Below are positions 34,647-49,436 of a stretch of DNA of 64,000 bases, in pieces. Both the position numbers and the translations under genes were made by a program. The notes below the pieces were generated by a model, which saw only the letters and a list, made by a program, of their open reading frames with translations, was not told the DNA's origin and did no database searches. The stretch spans positions 558,001 to 622,000 of the forward strand of contig MU001511.1 of the NCBI GenBank assembly GCA_010093485.1. The letters run 5' to 3'. Origin of the DNA: Karstenula rhodostoma CBS 690.94. Its lineage: Eukaryota > Ascomycota > Dothideomycetes > Pleosporales > Didymosphaeriaceae. Position 1 is the stretch's first letter; each line of letters starts with the position of its first letter.

Positions 34647-37219
34647 ATTAGTCTCTATAGTATTTTTATTTATAAGTTTATTTATTAATAGCTAGTAAGG
34701 TATTTATATTTAGCTTTTTAAAATAATTCCCCTATTAGGTAATCCTTAAGTTTAGTTTAGATTATTAGTAATAATAGTAGCTAGCTTTAATAAGACTTTA
34801 ATTCTTTTATAAGTATTTATTTTATTTATATTTTATTAAGATTATAGCCTTTATATATACCTTTATAACCTATTAGAATATCTACTATAAATATAGCTAT
34901 CTAGAATATAATCTTTATACTAGCTATTATTAGCTACTATATATAATTATCTACTATTTATACTTTTAGTAATAATATATTTTATATTATAAGTTATACT
35001 AGTAATATAACTAGTAGTAATATTATTAATAGTAATAGGTAGATACTATTATATTTCCTCTTTAGTAACTCTTCTAATATTTCTTATTATTATTATAAGT
35101 TATTATAACTTATTATAATTAATTTATTTTTATAAAATAAAGTTATTTCTAATTTAGTTATTAGAGTAGGTAGTTTCTTTATAGTTCTAATCTATAATAT
35201 AATCTCTTTTAGAGTACTATATATAAGATTATCTATAAGCTCTTTTTATATTCTATTAAATACTATATTTTTATTAAATATAATATTATAAATACTAATT
35301 ACTTTTAATAGTAATAGAATCTATATATATTAGATATTTATTAATTAGTATTCTATAAGGTATCTAATTTATATCTTTAAATTAAGTCTTTATAGCTTAC
35401 TTTTCCTATACTATATATTATTAGTTATAGTAAAGGCTTTACTTCTATATACTTTAAAGTATACTAGATTTAATTTCTAAGGCTAAGTTATTATCCTATT
35501 AATAAGGGTAACTATTATAAAGAATATTTTATATAGTAAGTACTAGTAATTTTTATAATTTAGTATTTAATTATATAGGTATATTATAGCCCTAGTAATC
35601 TTAGACTATATTTCCTATAGAAGGTTTATATTAAATTATATTATATAGACTTTTTCTTTTATTATACCTTTTAAATACTTAGCTCCTCTATTTTATACTT
35701 ATATATCTAGTACTAAGGGCTTAATTTTAATACCTTAATTTATATACTAGTATTTAATATCTACTTTTACTATAAAGATCTTATTATTTAATTTAATAAT
35801 TTTAACTATTATACTAAACTATACTTTTATAAATAGTATAAAACTACTAAGTACCTTAATAATAATTTTTACTAGATAGTTATCTTTAAAGTAGAAGTCC
35901 TATATATAACTAAAGTATTAATTAGTAATTAATATTTAGCTTTTCTCTTTAGTAGAGCTATTAGGTTTAAAGTTATAAAAGTTAATTATAATATACTTAC
36001 TAGATTCTTAATTATTTAGTTAAGGTATATATTTAATCTATTATTTTAATTTAGCTTATTTATAAGTATTATATTTTATTATAGGAATATTTTTAATATA
36101 TACCTCCTTAGCTTATTATACTAGATACTTAAGTATATTTAGTTCTAAATAGTCTAGTTATTTATACTATATAGTTATACTTATAGTTTTTATTTTATAT
36201 TTTATATATATTATTACTTTATATATAGTATATACTATACTTTATATAATAGTATAAATACTATTAATAGGTTTATACTCTAGTACCTATTAATTATATA
36301 GCTCTTATAATTCTACTATAATAGTATTATTAGCCTATTTTAATACTATAGGTTCTAATTTAGTATTTTACTATAGTTTTTAATATCTAAGTAATTAAAA
36401 GAATACTAGGTTATAGAATAGGTTAGGGTAATAAGCTATATTATTAAACCTAATTATACTATTTCCTTAGTAATTTTATAATTTAAAGTAAATACTTTTA
36501 TATTCTTATATTTAAACCTATATATTACTTATTTATATAAAGTCTCCTAGTATTAGTAGCTAGAGTAAAATAAATTAATTAATATTATTAAAGATATAAT
36601 ATATAGTATCTAAGTTAAGAATTAATAAAATTTATAGTAGGTATATATAAGGATTAGATTAAAAGGTTACTTAGAAACTTATAGGGATTATAGTAATTTT
36701 CTATTCTTCTAGTTACTTATTACTAGCCTTTAATATTTAGGTTAGTATAGGAGTATATAATTATTTAATTTATAATATTCTAGATTATACTTATTTAAAT
36801 ATATATATCTATTCTTATATTAAGGGATTATTTTAGATATTATACTTAATAAAACTATTTTATTCTAGTTATAGTTTTTACTATACTAGAGTTTTTTCTA
36901 AAAAGGTATAGTAGTAATTTTTTAGTATATATTTTATAGAATATATAGGATACTTTTCTTTATTTATATTTTAATTTTTTATTTACTAGTAAGGTATTTT
37001 ATTCTTTTTATAACCTCCCTACCTATATAGTATAGAGGTATTCTACCTATATAATATAGAGTTTTACCTATATAGTATAAAGAATTCTTATCTATATAGT
37101 ATAAGTAAATTAGGGTTATATAATCCTTATAAGGATATTATTATACTTTATTTTTATTTTTAAGTACCTTATATTTATATAGGTATACTATTACTAGTAT
37201 AAAAGGTATTTCTTTTAAT

Positions 37220-37505
37220 TATTAGATCTACTATAAATAATAATAGATTACTATAAACTATAGATATAGATAGGTTAGTTATATATTATATAATTATATA
37301 GATTATTATAATTAATTATTATTCTAAGTCTAGTTAAGATATACCCTTAAATAGCGCCTTAGTATCCTATACTAGTTCTAATAGTATAAAATATTCTAGT
37401 CTCTCCTTTTATACTTACTATCTATTACTACTAGCTATTACTATAACTTACTATAATAGTAAGTATACTATACTATAAGTAATAATATATATATATAATT
37501 TAATA
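37220..37505 (-). repeat. left LTR of copia copy C
   Basis: 286 bp, beginning TATTAGATCTACTATAAATA and ending TAATTTAATA, followed by the complement of the polypurine tract (TACCCCCTTAAC). Confidence 0.87.
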
Positions 37506-40500
37506 TACCCCCTTAACTTAGTACCCCTAGACTACCTAAGCTAGATTATAAGTAATAGCTTAGAGTACTTAGTAAAAATAGTTTTAGATTTCTTTAAATA
37601 GTATAGTACTTATTACCTCTTAATTTTCTATATTAACTAATCTAAGCTAGTTAAAAAAGTCTAGCTATTTATTTACTAATAATACCTTTATAAGTCTATT
37701 AGTAATTATTTTAGCTAACTTAGTATACTTAATAGTAATTATTTCTATAGAGACTTTTTATTATAGCTAGTAATTATAAATATTAATATATTAGAGCTTA
37801 GTCTAGAGTTTTAATACTTTCTAAGTTATTAAGTAAATTATCTATTAATTATTATATTATATTATAATTATAGAGCTAGATAATATAATCCTAAGCTTCC
37901 TTAATAATCTTAAAATATAGATAGCTTTTTTAACTATCTATAATAGGGTAAGTAGTTCTATCTCTATTATAGAGGTAGTAATAGTATTTTATTTATTTAC
38001 CCTCTATACTATTAGGCTATTAAATAACTTAATTATATAGCCCTATAAGCTTTTCCTATTAATTATATTATTAGTAAACAAGGTATTACTAGTAATCTAG
38101 AGGTATAATCTACCTCTAAGCTATAGACCCTTATATTTAGTAGCTAAGAGATATAATAATACTCTATTAATAATATTTTAATATACTTAGCCTAGATTTA
38201 ATAGAAACTAGACTAGCTATAATATAATAAAAGTAATATCTAGTTATATTATAACTACTATAAATAGTAGTAATCTAATCTTTTATTAATATTTATTAAT
38301 TTCTAATAGTAAGGCTAGACCTTTTTAAGGTTTAAACTCTATACTAGCTATAGGTATATTATAGTAGTAATTAGTTTTATCTACTAGTTATTAGATCTTC
38401 TTAATATATAAGGTCTATAATAATTATATAAGTTACTAGTCTTATTTTTAAATAATCTCTATACTAAGGAACTATTATAGGTTATCTCCTCTAGTTATAG
38501 TATATTTTTATTTAAGTAGTTCTACTACTTTAATTACTACTACCTTCTTTATTTAGTAATAAGTAATAATAATATTATTTATATAAAAGAAAATAATAAT
38601 ACTATCCTTAATTATATAATATAGTTTATATAGAATTATAGTAAAATCTATACCTTTAAGTATTATAGTAAATTTTTTCTACTATAGCTTAAGTAAAATT
38701 TAGAATCTATAAAGGGCTTTCTATAGTTTAAGGGTTATACCTCTTTTTTAGTACCCTATAGATATCCTTATATAGACTTCTTAATTAAGTATTATATATA
38801 TAAATATATTAGTTATATTATATTATTTTAGTTTAAAATTATACCTAGTAGCTATTACTATAAGTATATAAAATAATTAATTAACTAAAATTACTATATA
38901 AGTATTTTATAGAGTAATATCCTTTTATTAGTCTCTTTATATAACTAATTAAGTCTTATATTTTAAGAATTAATAGTATTTATTAAGTTTATAGGTATAT
39001 ACTTATATATAATTAAGGATTTAGTAACCTACTTATTTAATTAGTCTCTATAATATTTCTATTTATAAATTTATTTATTAATAGCTAGTAAGATATTTAT
39101 ATTTAGCTTCTTAAAATAATTTCTCTATTAGGTAATCCTTAAATTTAGTTTAGATTATTAGTAGTAGTAGTAGCTAGCTTTAATAAGGCTTTAATTCTTT
39201 TATAAGTATTTATTTTACTTATACTTTATTAAGATTATAGCCTTTATATATACCTTTATAATCTACTAGGATACCTACTATAAATATAGCTATTTAGGGT
39301 ATAATCTTTATATTAACTACTATTAGCTACTATATATAATTATTTACTACTTATACTTTTAATAATAGTATATTTTATATTATAAGTTATACTAGTAGTA
39401 TAACTAGTAATAGTATTATTAGTAGTAATAGATAGGTACTATTATATTTCCTCCTTAGTAATTTTTTTAATATTTTTTATTATTATTATAAGTTACTATA
39501 ACTTATTATAACTAACTTATTTTTATAAAATAAAGTTATCTCTAGTTTAGTTATTAGAGTAGGTAGTCTCTTTATAGTCCTAATCTATAATATAATCTCT
39601 TCTAGAGTATTTTATATAAGGTTATCTATAAGCTCTTTCTATATTCTATTAAATACTATATCTTTATTAAATATAATATTATAAATACTAATTACTTTTA
39701 ATAGTAATAAAATCTATATATACTAGATATTTATTAATTAGTATTCTATAAGGTATTTAATTTATACCTTTAGATTAAGTCTCTATAACTTACTTTTCCT
39801 ATACTATATATTATTAGTTATAGTAAAGGCTTTACTTCTATATACTTTAAAATATACTAGATTTAATTTTTAAGGCTAAGTTACTATTCTATTAATAAGG
39901 GTAACTATTATAAAGAATACCTTATATAGTAAGTACTAGTAATTCTTATAATTTAGTATTTAATTATATAGGTATACTATAGCCCTAGTAATCTTAGGCT
40001 ATATTTCCTATAAAAGGTTTATATTAAGTTATATTATATAGGCTTTTTCTTTTATTATACCCTTTAAGTACTTAGCTCCTTTATTTTATACTTATATATT
40101 TAGTACTAAGGGCTTAATTTTAATACCTTAGCTTATATACTAGTATTTAATATCTACTTTTACTATAAAGATCTTATTATCTAATTTAATAATCTTAACT
40201 ATTATACTAAACTATACTTTTATATATAATATAAAGTTACTAAATATCTTAATAATAGTTTTTATTAGATAATTATTTTTAAAATAGAAGTCCTATATAT
40301 AGTTAAAATATTAATTAGTAATTAATATTTAGCTTTTCTCTTTAGTAAAGCTATTAGGTTTAAAGTTATAAAAGTTAATTATAATATACTTACTAGGTCC
40401 TTAATTATTTAGTTAAAGTATATATCTAATCTATTATTTTAATTTAGTTTATTTATAGGTATTATATTTTACTATAGAGATACTTTTAATATATACCCCC

Positions 40501-42465
40501 TTAGCTTACTATACTAGGTACTTAAGTATATTTAGTTCTAAGTAGTCTAGTTATTTATACTATATAGTTATACTTATAGTTTTTATTTTATACTTTATAT
40601 ATATTATTACCTTATATATAGTATATACTATATTTTATATAATAGTATAAATACTATTAGTAAGTCTATACTCTAGTATTTATTAACTATATAGCTTTTA
40701 TAGTTCTACTATAATAGTATTATTAGCCTATTTTAATATTATAGGTTCTAATTTAGTATCTTATTATAGTCCTTAATATCTAAGTAGTTAAAAGAATACT
40801 AGGTTATAAAGTAGGTTAAGGTAGTAAACTATATTATTAAGTTTAATTATACTATTTCCCTAGTAATTTTATAGTTTAAGGTAAATATTTTTATATCCTT
40901 ATATTTAGATCTATATATTACCTATCTATATAAAGTTTTCTAGTATTAGTAATTAGAGTAAAATAAATTAATTAATATTATTAAAAATATAATATATAGT
41001 ATCTAAATTAAGGATTAATAAGGTTTATAATAGGTATATATAAGGGTTAGATTAAAAGGTTACTTAGAAACTTATAGGAATTATAGTAATTTTCTATCCT
41101 TTTAGTTACTTATTACTAGCCTCTAATATTTAGGTTAGTATAGGAGTATATAACTATTTAATTTATAGTATTCTAGATTATATTTATTTAGATATATATA
41201 TCTATTCTTATATTAAGGGATTATTTTAGATATTATACTTAATAAAACTATTCTATCCTAGTTATAGTTTCTACTATATTAAAGTTTTTTCTAAAAAGGT
41301 ATAATAGTAATCTTTTAGTATATATTCTATAGAATATATAAGATACTTTTTTTTATTTATACTTTAATTTTTTATTTACTAGTAAGGTATTTTATTCCTT
41401 TTATAACCTCTCTACCTATATAGTATAGAGGTATTCTACTTATATAATATAAAGTTTTACCTATATAGTATAAAGAATTCTTACCTATATAGTATAAGTA
41501 AATTAGAGTTATATAATCCCTATAAAGATATTATTATACTTTATTTTTATTTTTAAGTACTTTATATTTATATAGGTATACTATTACTAGTATAAAAGGT
41601 ATTCCCTTTAGTACTAGTATTTAATTCTCCTCTAGTAATAAATATAGTTTTAATTATAGCCTTAACTAGATAATAATACTCTATATAGAGTCTAAACCTC
41701 TTTATTATATTTTAATATATTATCTCCTATTTATTTTAGAGGGCCTATTTAAAAATAGTAATATATATTTTATTTAATACTATAATATTTCTTATAAAAT
41801 TATTAAGGATAGTTATATTATCTATAGTCTTTATATAACCTTACTTCTTAGTAGTAAATACTATATAATTATATTTAGCTAGCTAGAGGTTTTATTTAGT
41901 TAACCTTTTAATACTTTAGATAATATATAGATATTTATATTATACTTATAGCTTTATTTTTTTATTATTAATTCTTATTTTCTTTATAATAAAGAGGATT
42001 TATTCTTTATATAGTTTTTTAGAGAGATAGTAAATACTAAATAGATTAGTTATAATAAAACCCTATAGGTATAATATAAACTTCTCTACTCTTTATACCT
42101 CTATATAATATTTTACTAGTTCTATTTTATACTAATTAGATTATAGTTTATAGTATTTAATTTATAAGTTCTACTATAACTTTTATATATTTATAAGGAT
42201 ATATAGGCTACTTAGTATTAGGTTATTATTATATATAAATTAATATAGGTCTAGTAACTATAGTACTTATAGTTATAGCTTTAGTATTTTACTATTAGTT
42301 AGGTTAAATATATATTATACTTAGTTAGCTCTTATTTATATTTCTAGTACTATTAGCTATTCTATATACTATATAAAGATAGTAAGGAAGGTCTTTATAG
42401 GTCTAATAGGTAGTACTATATTATTTAGTATATATAGTTAGTAATAAGGTAGTAAAACTCTTAAT

Positions 42466-42751
42466 TATTAGATCTACTATAAATAATAATAAATTATTAT
42501 AAATTATAGATATAAATAGATTAGTTATATATTATATAATTATATAGATTATTATAATTAATTATTATTTTAAGTCTAGCTAAAATATACCCTTAAATAG
42601 TACCTTAGTACTCTATACTAGTCCTAATAGTATAAAATATCCTAGCCTTTTCTTTTATACTTACTATCTACTACTACTAACTATTATTATAACTTACTAT
42701 AATAGTAAATATACTATACTATAGATAATAATATATATATATAATTTAATA
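42466..42751 (-). repeat. right LTR of copia copy C
   Basis: 286 bp, beginning TATTAGATCTACTATAAATA. After it, the interrupted sequence of copy B resumes. Confidence 0.87.
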
Positions 42752-42927
42752 TTAGTATTAGTATTTAGTTTTTCTCTAATAATAAATATAGCTCTAATTA
42801 TAACCTTAACTAGATAATAATACTTTATATAAAATTTAAATCTCTTTATTATATTTTAGTATATTATTTTCTATTTATTTTAGAGGGCTTATTTAAAAGT
42901 AGTAATATATACTTTATCTAGTACTAT

Positions 42928-43214
42928 TATTAGATTATATATATATATTATTATCTATAGTATAGTATACTTACTATTATAGTAAATTATAGTAACTACT
43001 AGTAGTAGTAGGTAGTAAGTATAAAAGAAGAGGTTAGGATATTTTATACTATTAGAACTAGTATAGGGTACTAAGGTACTATTTAAGGGTATATCTTAAC
43101 TAGATTTAAAATAATTAATTAATTATAATAATTTATATAATTATATAATATATAACTAACCTATTTATATTTATAATTTATAGTAATTTATTATTATTTA
43201 TAGTAGATTTAATA
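42928..43214 (+). repeat. 5' LTR of copia copy D
   Basis: 287 bp, beginning TATTAGATTATATATA and ending GATTTAATA; the ends are the RIP-changed form of a TG...CA pair. Confidence 0.9.
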
Positions 43215-46200
43215 ATTAAGAGTCTTACTACCTTATTACTAACTATACACGCTAAATAATATAGCGCTACTTATTAGATCTATAAAGACCTTTCTTACTA
43301 TCTCTATATAGTATATAAAATAGCTAATAGTACTAGAAATATAAATAAGAGCTAACTAAGTATAGTATATATTTAATCTAACTAATAGTAAAGTATTAAA
43401 GTTATAATTATAAATATTATAGCTACTAGACCTATATTAATTTATATATAATAATAATCTAATACTAAGTAGTCTATATATCCTTATAAATATATAAAAG
43501 TTATAATAGAATTTATAAGTTAAATACTATAAACTATAATCTAATTAGTATAAAATAGAACTAATAGAATATTATATAAAAGTATAAGGAGTAGAGAAGC
43601 TTATATTATACCTATAAAATTCTATTATAGTTAATTTATTTAGTATCTACTACCTCTTTAAAAAACTATATAAAGAATAGATCTTTCTTATTATAAAAAA
43701 GGTAGGAGTTAATAATAAAAAAATAAAACTATAAGTATAATATAAATACCTATATATTATTTAAAATATTAAGAGGTTAACTAAATAGAACTTCTAGCTA
43801 GCTAAATATAATTATATAGTATTTACTACTAAGAGGTAAGGCTATATAGAAACTATAGATAATATAACTATTCTTAATAATTTTATAAGAAGTATTATAG
43901 TACTAAATAAAATATATACTACTACTTTTAAATAGACCCTTTAAAATAAATAAAAAATAATATACTAAAATATAATAAAGAGGTTTAGACTCTATATAGA
44001 ATACTATTATCTAGTTAAAGTTATAATTAGAACTATATTTATTATTAGAAGAAAACTAAATATTAGTACTAAAGGGGATACTTTTTATACTAGTAATAAT
44101 ATACCTATATAAATATAAGGTATTTAAAAATAAGGATAAAATATAATAATATCTTTATAAGGATTATATAACTCTAATCTACTTATACTATATAGGTAAG
44201 AATCCTTTATACTATATAGGTAAAGCTCTATACTATATAGGTAGAATACCTCTATACTATATAGGTAGGGAGGTTATAAAAGAAATAAAATACCTTACTA
44301 GTAAATAAAAAATTAAGGTATAAATAAAAAAAAGTATTCTATATATTCTATAGAATATATACTAAAGGATTACTATTATACTTTCTTAGAAAAAACTCTA
44401 ATATAGTAGAAACTATAACTAGAATAGAATAGTTTTATTAAGTATAATATCTAAAATAATCTTTTAATATAAAAATAGATATATATATCTAAATAAATAT
44501 AATTTAGGATATTATAAATTAAATAATTATATACTCCTATACTAACCTAAATATTAGAGGCTAGTAATAAGTAACTAGAAGAATAAAAAATTACTATAAT
44601 TTCTATAAACTTCTAAGTAACCTCTTAATCTAACCCTTATATATACCTATTATAAACCTTATTAATTCTTAACTTAGATACTATATATTATATCTTTAAT
44701 AATATTAATTAATTTATTTTACTTTAGTTACTAATATTAGGAGACTTTATATAAGTAGGTAATATATAGGTCTAGATATAAAAATATAGAAGTATTTACC
44801 TTAGACTATAAAGTTCTTAGGGAAATAGTATAATTAGATTTAATAATATAGTTTACTATCTTAACCTATTCTATAACTTAGTATCCTTTTAACTATTTAA
44901 ATATTAAGGATTATAATAGGATATTAAATTAAAACCTATAGTACTAAAATAGGCTAATAATATTATTATAGTAAAACTATAAAAGCTATATAGTTAATAG
45001 ATACTAGAGTATAAACCTATTAATAGTATTTATATTATTATATAAAATATAGTATATACTATATATAAGGTAATAATATATATAAAATATAAAGTAAAAA
45101 CTATAAATATAGCTATATAATATAAATAACTAGACTACCTAGGACTAAATATACTTAAGTATCTAGTATAGTAAGCTAAGGGGGTATATATTAAAGATAT
45201 CCCTATAGTAAAATATAATACCTATAAATAAGCTAAATTAAAATAATAGATTAGATATATACTTTAACTAAATAATTAAGAACTTAATAAGTATATTATA
45301 ATTAACTTTTATAACTTTAAATTTAATAGTTCTACTAAAGAGAAAAATTAAATATTAATTACTAATTAATACTCTAGCTATATATAGGACTTCTACTTTA
45401 AAGATAACTATTTAGTAAGGACTATTATTAAGGTATTTAGTAGTTTTATACTATTTATAAAAGTATAGTTTAGTATAATAGTTAAAATTATTAAATTAGA
45501 TAATAAGATTTTTATAGTAAAAGTAGATATTAAATACTAGTATATAAGCTAAGGTATTAAAATTAAGCCCTTAGTACTAGATATATAAGTATAAAATAGA
45601 GGAACTAAGTACTTAAAGGGTATAATAAAAGAAAAAGCCTATATAATATAATTTAATATAAACCTTCTATAGGAAATATAACCTAAAATTACTAAAGCTA
45701 TAGTATACCTATATAATTAAATACTAAATTATAAGAATTACTAGTACTTACTATATAAAATATTTTTTATAATAGTTATCTTTATTAATAGGATAGTAAC
45801 TTAGCCTTAAAAACTAAATCTAGTATATTTTAAAATATATAAAAGTAAAGCCTTTACTATAACTAATAATATATAGTATAGGAAAAGTAAGCTATAGAGA
45901 CTTAACCTAAAGGTATAGATTAAATACCTTATAAGATACTAATTAATAAATATCTAATATATATAGATTCTATTACTATTAAAAGTAATTAGTATTTATA
46001 ATATTATATTTAATAAAAATATAGTATTTAATAGAATATAGAAAGAGTTTATAGATAACCTTATATATAGTACTCTAAAAAAGATTATATTATAGGTTAG
46101 AACTATAAAGAGACTACCTATTCTAATAACTAAATTAAAAATAACTTTATTTTATAAAGATAAATTAGTTATAATAAGTTATAGTAACTTATAATAATAA

Positions 46201-48174
46201 TAAGAGATATTAGAAGAGTTACTAGAAAGGAAATATAATAGTACTTACTTATTACTATTAATAATACTACTATTAATTATACTATTAGTATAACTTATAA
46301 TATAGAATATACTATTACTAAAAGTATAAATAGTAGATAACTATATATAGTAATTAATAGTAGCTAGTATAAAAATTATATCCTAGATAGCTATATTTAT
46401 AGTAGATACCCTAATAGATTATAAAGGCGTATATAAAGACTATAACCTTAATAAAGTATAAGTAAAATAAATACTTATAAAAGAATTAAAGCCTTATTAA
46501 AGCTAGCTACTATTACTACTAATAATCTAAACTAGACTTAAGGATTACCTAATAGGAGAATTATTTTAAAAAGCTAAATATAAATACCTTATTAGCTATT
46601 AATAAATAAACTTATAGATAAAAGTACTATAGAGACTAATTAAATAAGTAGGTTACTAAATCCTTAACTATATATAGGTATATACCTATAAACTTAATAA
46701 ATACTATTAATTTCTAAAATATAAGGCTTAATTAGTTATATAAGGAGACTAGTAAAAGAATATTACTTTATAAGATACCTATATAGTAATCTTAATTAAT
46801 TAATTATTTTATATACTTATAGTAATAGCTACTAGGTATAACCTTAAACTAAAATAATATAATATAACTAATATATTTATATATATAATACTTAATTAAG
46901 AAGTCTATATAAGGATACCTATAGAGTACTAAAAGAAAAATATAACTTTTAAACTATAGAAGGCCTTCTATAGACTCTAAATCTTACCTAAGCTATAGTA
47001 GAAAGAATTTACTATAATACTTAAAAGTATAGGTTTTACTATAATTCTATATAAACTATACTATATAATTAAGGATAGTATTATTATTTTCTTTTATATA
47101 GATAATATTATTATTACTTATTATTAAATAAAGGAGATAGTAGTAACTAAAATAGTAAAGCTACTTAAATAAAAATATATTATAATTAGAGGAGATAATC
47201 TATAATAGTTTCTTAGTATAGAGGTTATCTAAAAATAAAACTAGTAACTTATATAATTATTATAGACCTTATATATTAAGAAGATTTAATAATTAGTAAA
47301 TAAAACTAATTACTACTATAATATACCTATAGCTAGTATAGAGCTTAAATCTTAAAAAGGTCTAGTCTTACTATTAGAGATTAATAAGTATTAATAAAAA
47401 ATTAAATTACTACTATTTATAATAGTTATAATATAACTAGATATTACTTTTACTATATTATAGTTAGCCTAGTTTCTATTAAATCTAGACTAAGTATATT
47501 AAAATACTACTAATAGAGTATTATTATATCTTTTAGCTACTAAATATAAGGGTCTATAGCTTAGAAGTAGATTATACCTCTAGATTACTAGTAATATCTT
47601 ATTTACTAATAATATAATTAATAGAAAAAGTTTATAGGGCTATATAATTAAGTTATTTAATAGCCTAATAGTATAGAGGGTAAATAAATAAAATACTATT
47701 ACTATCTCTATAATAGAAGTAGAACTACTTACCTTATTATAGGTAGCTAAGAAAGCTATCTATATTTTAAGATTATTAAGGGAGTTTAGAATTATATTAC
47801 CTAGCTCTATAATTATAATATAATATAATAATTAATAGATAATTTACTTAATAACTTAGAAAGTATTAAAACTCTAGACTAAGCTCTAATATATTAATAT
47901 CTATAATTACTAGCTATAATAAAAAGTCTCTATAGGAATAATTACTATTAAGTATATTAAGTTAGCTAAAATAATTACTAATAGACTTATAAAGGTACTA
48001 CTAGTAAATAAATAACTAGACTTTCTTAACTAGCTTAAATTAATTAATATAGAAAATTAAAAGGTAATAAATACTATACTATTTAAAGAAATCTAAGACT
48101 ACTTTTACTAAGTATTCTAAGCTATTACTTATAATCTAGCTTAAATAACTAGGGGGTACTAAGCTAAGGGGGTA

Positions 48175-48461
48175 TATTAGATTATATATATATATTATTA
48201 CCTATAGTATAGTATACTTACTATTATAGTAAATTATAGTAACTACTAGTAGTAGTAGGTAGTAAGTATAAAAGGAGAGGTTAGGATATTTTATACTATT
48301 AGGACTAGTATAGGGTACTAAGGCACTATTTAAGAATATATCTTAGCTAGACTTAGAATAATTAATTAATTATAATAATTTATATAATTATATAATATAT
48401 AACTAACCTATCTATATCTATAGTTTATAGTAATCTATTATTATTTATAGTGGATCTAATA
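48175..48461 (+). repeat. 3' LTR of copia copy D
   Basis: 287 bp, directly after the polypurine tract, ending GGATCTAATA before the TSD ACTAT. Confidence 0.9.
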
Positions 48462-49148
48462 ACTATAATATTTTTTATAAAATTATTAAAAATAATTATA
48501 TTATCTATAGTCTCTATATAGCCTTACCTCTTAATAGTAAATATTATATAATTATATTTAGCTAGCTAGAGGTTTTATTTAGTTAACCTCTTAGTATTTT
48601 AGATAATATATAGATATTTATATTATACTTATAGTTTTACTTTTTTATTATTAACTCCTACCTTTTTTATAATAAGGAGGATCTATTCTTTATATAGTTT
48701 TTTAGAAAAGTAATAAATACTAAATAAATTAGCTATAATAGAACTTTATAAGTATAATATAAGCTTTTCTATTCTTTATACCTCTATATAATATTTTATT
48801 AGTTCTATTTTATACTAATTAGATTATAGTTTATAGTATTTAACTTATAAGTTCTATTATAACTTTTATATATTTATAAGAATATATAGGCTATTTAGTA
48901 TTAGATTATTATTATATATAAATTAATATAGGTCTAGTAACTATAGTACTTATAATTATAGCTTTAATACCTTATTATTAGTTAGGTTAAATATATACTA
49001 TACTTAGTTAGCTTTTACTTATATTTCTAGTGCTATTAACTATTCTATATACTATATAAAGGTAGTAAAAAAGGTCTTTATAGATCTAATAGGTAGCGCT
49101 ATATTATTTAGTATATATAGTTAGTAATAAAGTAGTAAAACTCTTAAT

Positions 49149-49431
49149 TATTAGATCTATTATAAATAATAATAAATTACTATAAACTATAAATATAAAT
49201 AGATTAATTATATATTATATATTTATATAAATTATTATAATTAATTATTCTAAGTCTAGCTAAGATATACTTTTAAATAGTACCTTAGTACCCTATACTA
49301 GTTTTAATAGTATAAAATATTCTAGCCTCTTCTTTTATACTTACTACCTACTATTACTAGTAGTTACTATAACTTACTATAATAGTAAATATACTATACT
49401 ATAGATAATAATATATATATATAATCTAATA
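49149..49431 (-). repeat. right LTR of copia copy B
   Basis: 283 bp, ending TAATCTAATA before the TSD ATAAT. This is the outer right end of the nested LTR cluster. Confidence 0.85.
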
Positions 49432-49436
49432 ATAAT

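Larger units (their letters stand above)
37220..42751 (-). mobile_element. Copia-type LTR retrotransposon, copy C, nested in copy B
   Basis: A 5,532-bp element on the minus strand with 286-bp LTRs. The flanks are TTAAT (37215-37219) and TTAGT (42752-42756), a TSD differing by one G-to-A change. Left and right flanks join into the sequence seen undisturbed inside C itself near 41600-41650, which proves the insertion point within copy B. Reverse transcriptase and RNase H regions are recognisable as the complement of those described for copy D. No intact frame remains. Confidence 0.88.
42928..48461 (+). mobile_element. Copia-type LTR retrotransposon, copy D, nested in copy B
   Basis: A 5,534-bp element on the plus strand, the opposite orientation to A, B and C, with 287-bp LTRs and the perfect TSD ACTAT (42923-42927, 48462-48466). 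The polypurine tract AAGCTAAGGGGG lies just before the 3' LTR. In the plus frame the reverse transcriptase box reads FFYIDNIIITYY (about 47085-47120, from the family's YVDD) and, some 600 bases on, RNase H reads TISIIEVELLTLL.VAKKA (about 47691-47748, from the STTEAELLAL motif). RT and RNase H at the 3' end of the element, in that order, place it in Ty1/Copia. All coding parts carry stops. Confidence 0.9.
24688..49431 (-). mobile_element. Copia-type LTR retrotransposon, copy B, split by three nested elements
   Basis: LTRs lie at 24688-24970 and 49149-49431, with the perfect TSD ATAAT on both sides (24683-24687, 49432-49436). The element's own sequence is in four pieces: 24688-26509, 34652-37219, 42757-42927 and 48467-49431. 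Each junction is repaired by removing an inserted element plus one TSD copy, and the pieces then run colinear with copies A, C and D. Subtracting the Gypsy element, C and D with one TSD each leaves about 5,526 bp, matching the family length. It reads on the minus strand and carries RIP stops throughout. It is older than the three elements inside it. Confidence 0.88.

Noticed and set aside
42752..42927. Independent copia fragment between copies C and D
   Set aside because: Its ends match TSDs of C and D, and it joins with the flanks into copy B, so it is a piece of B.
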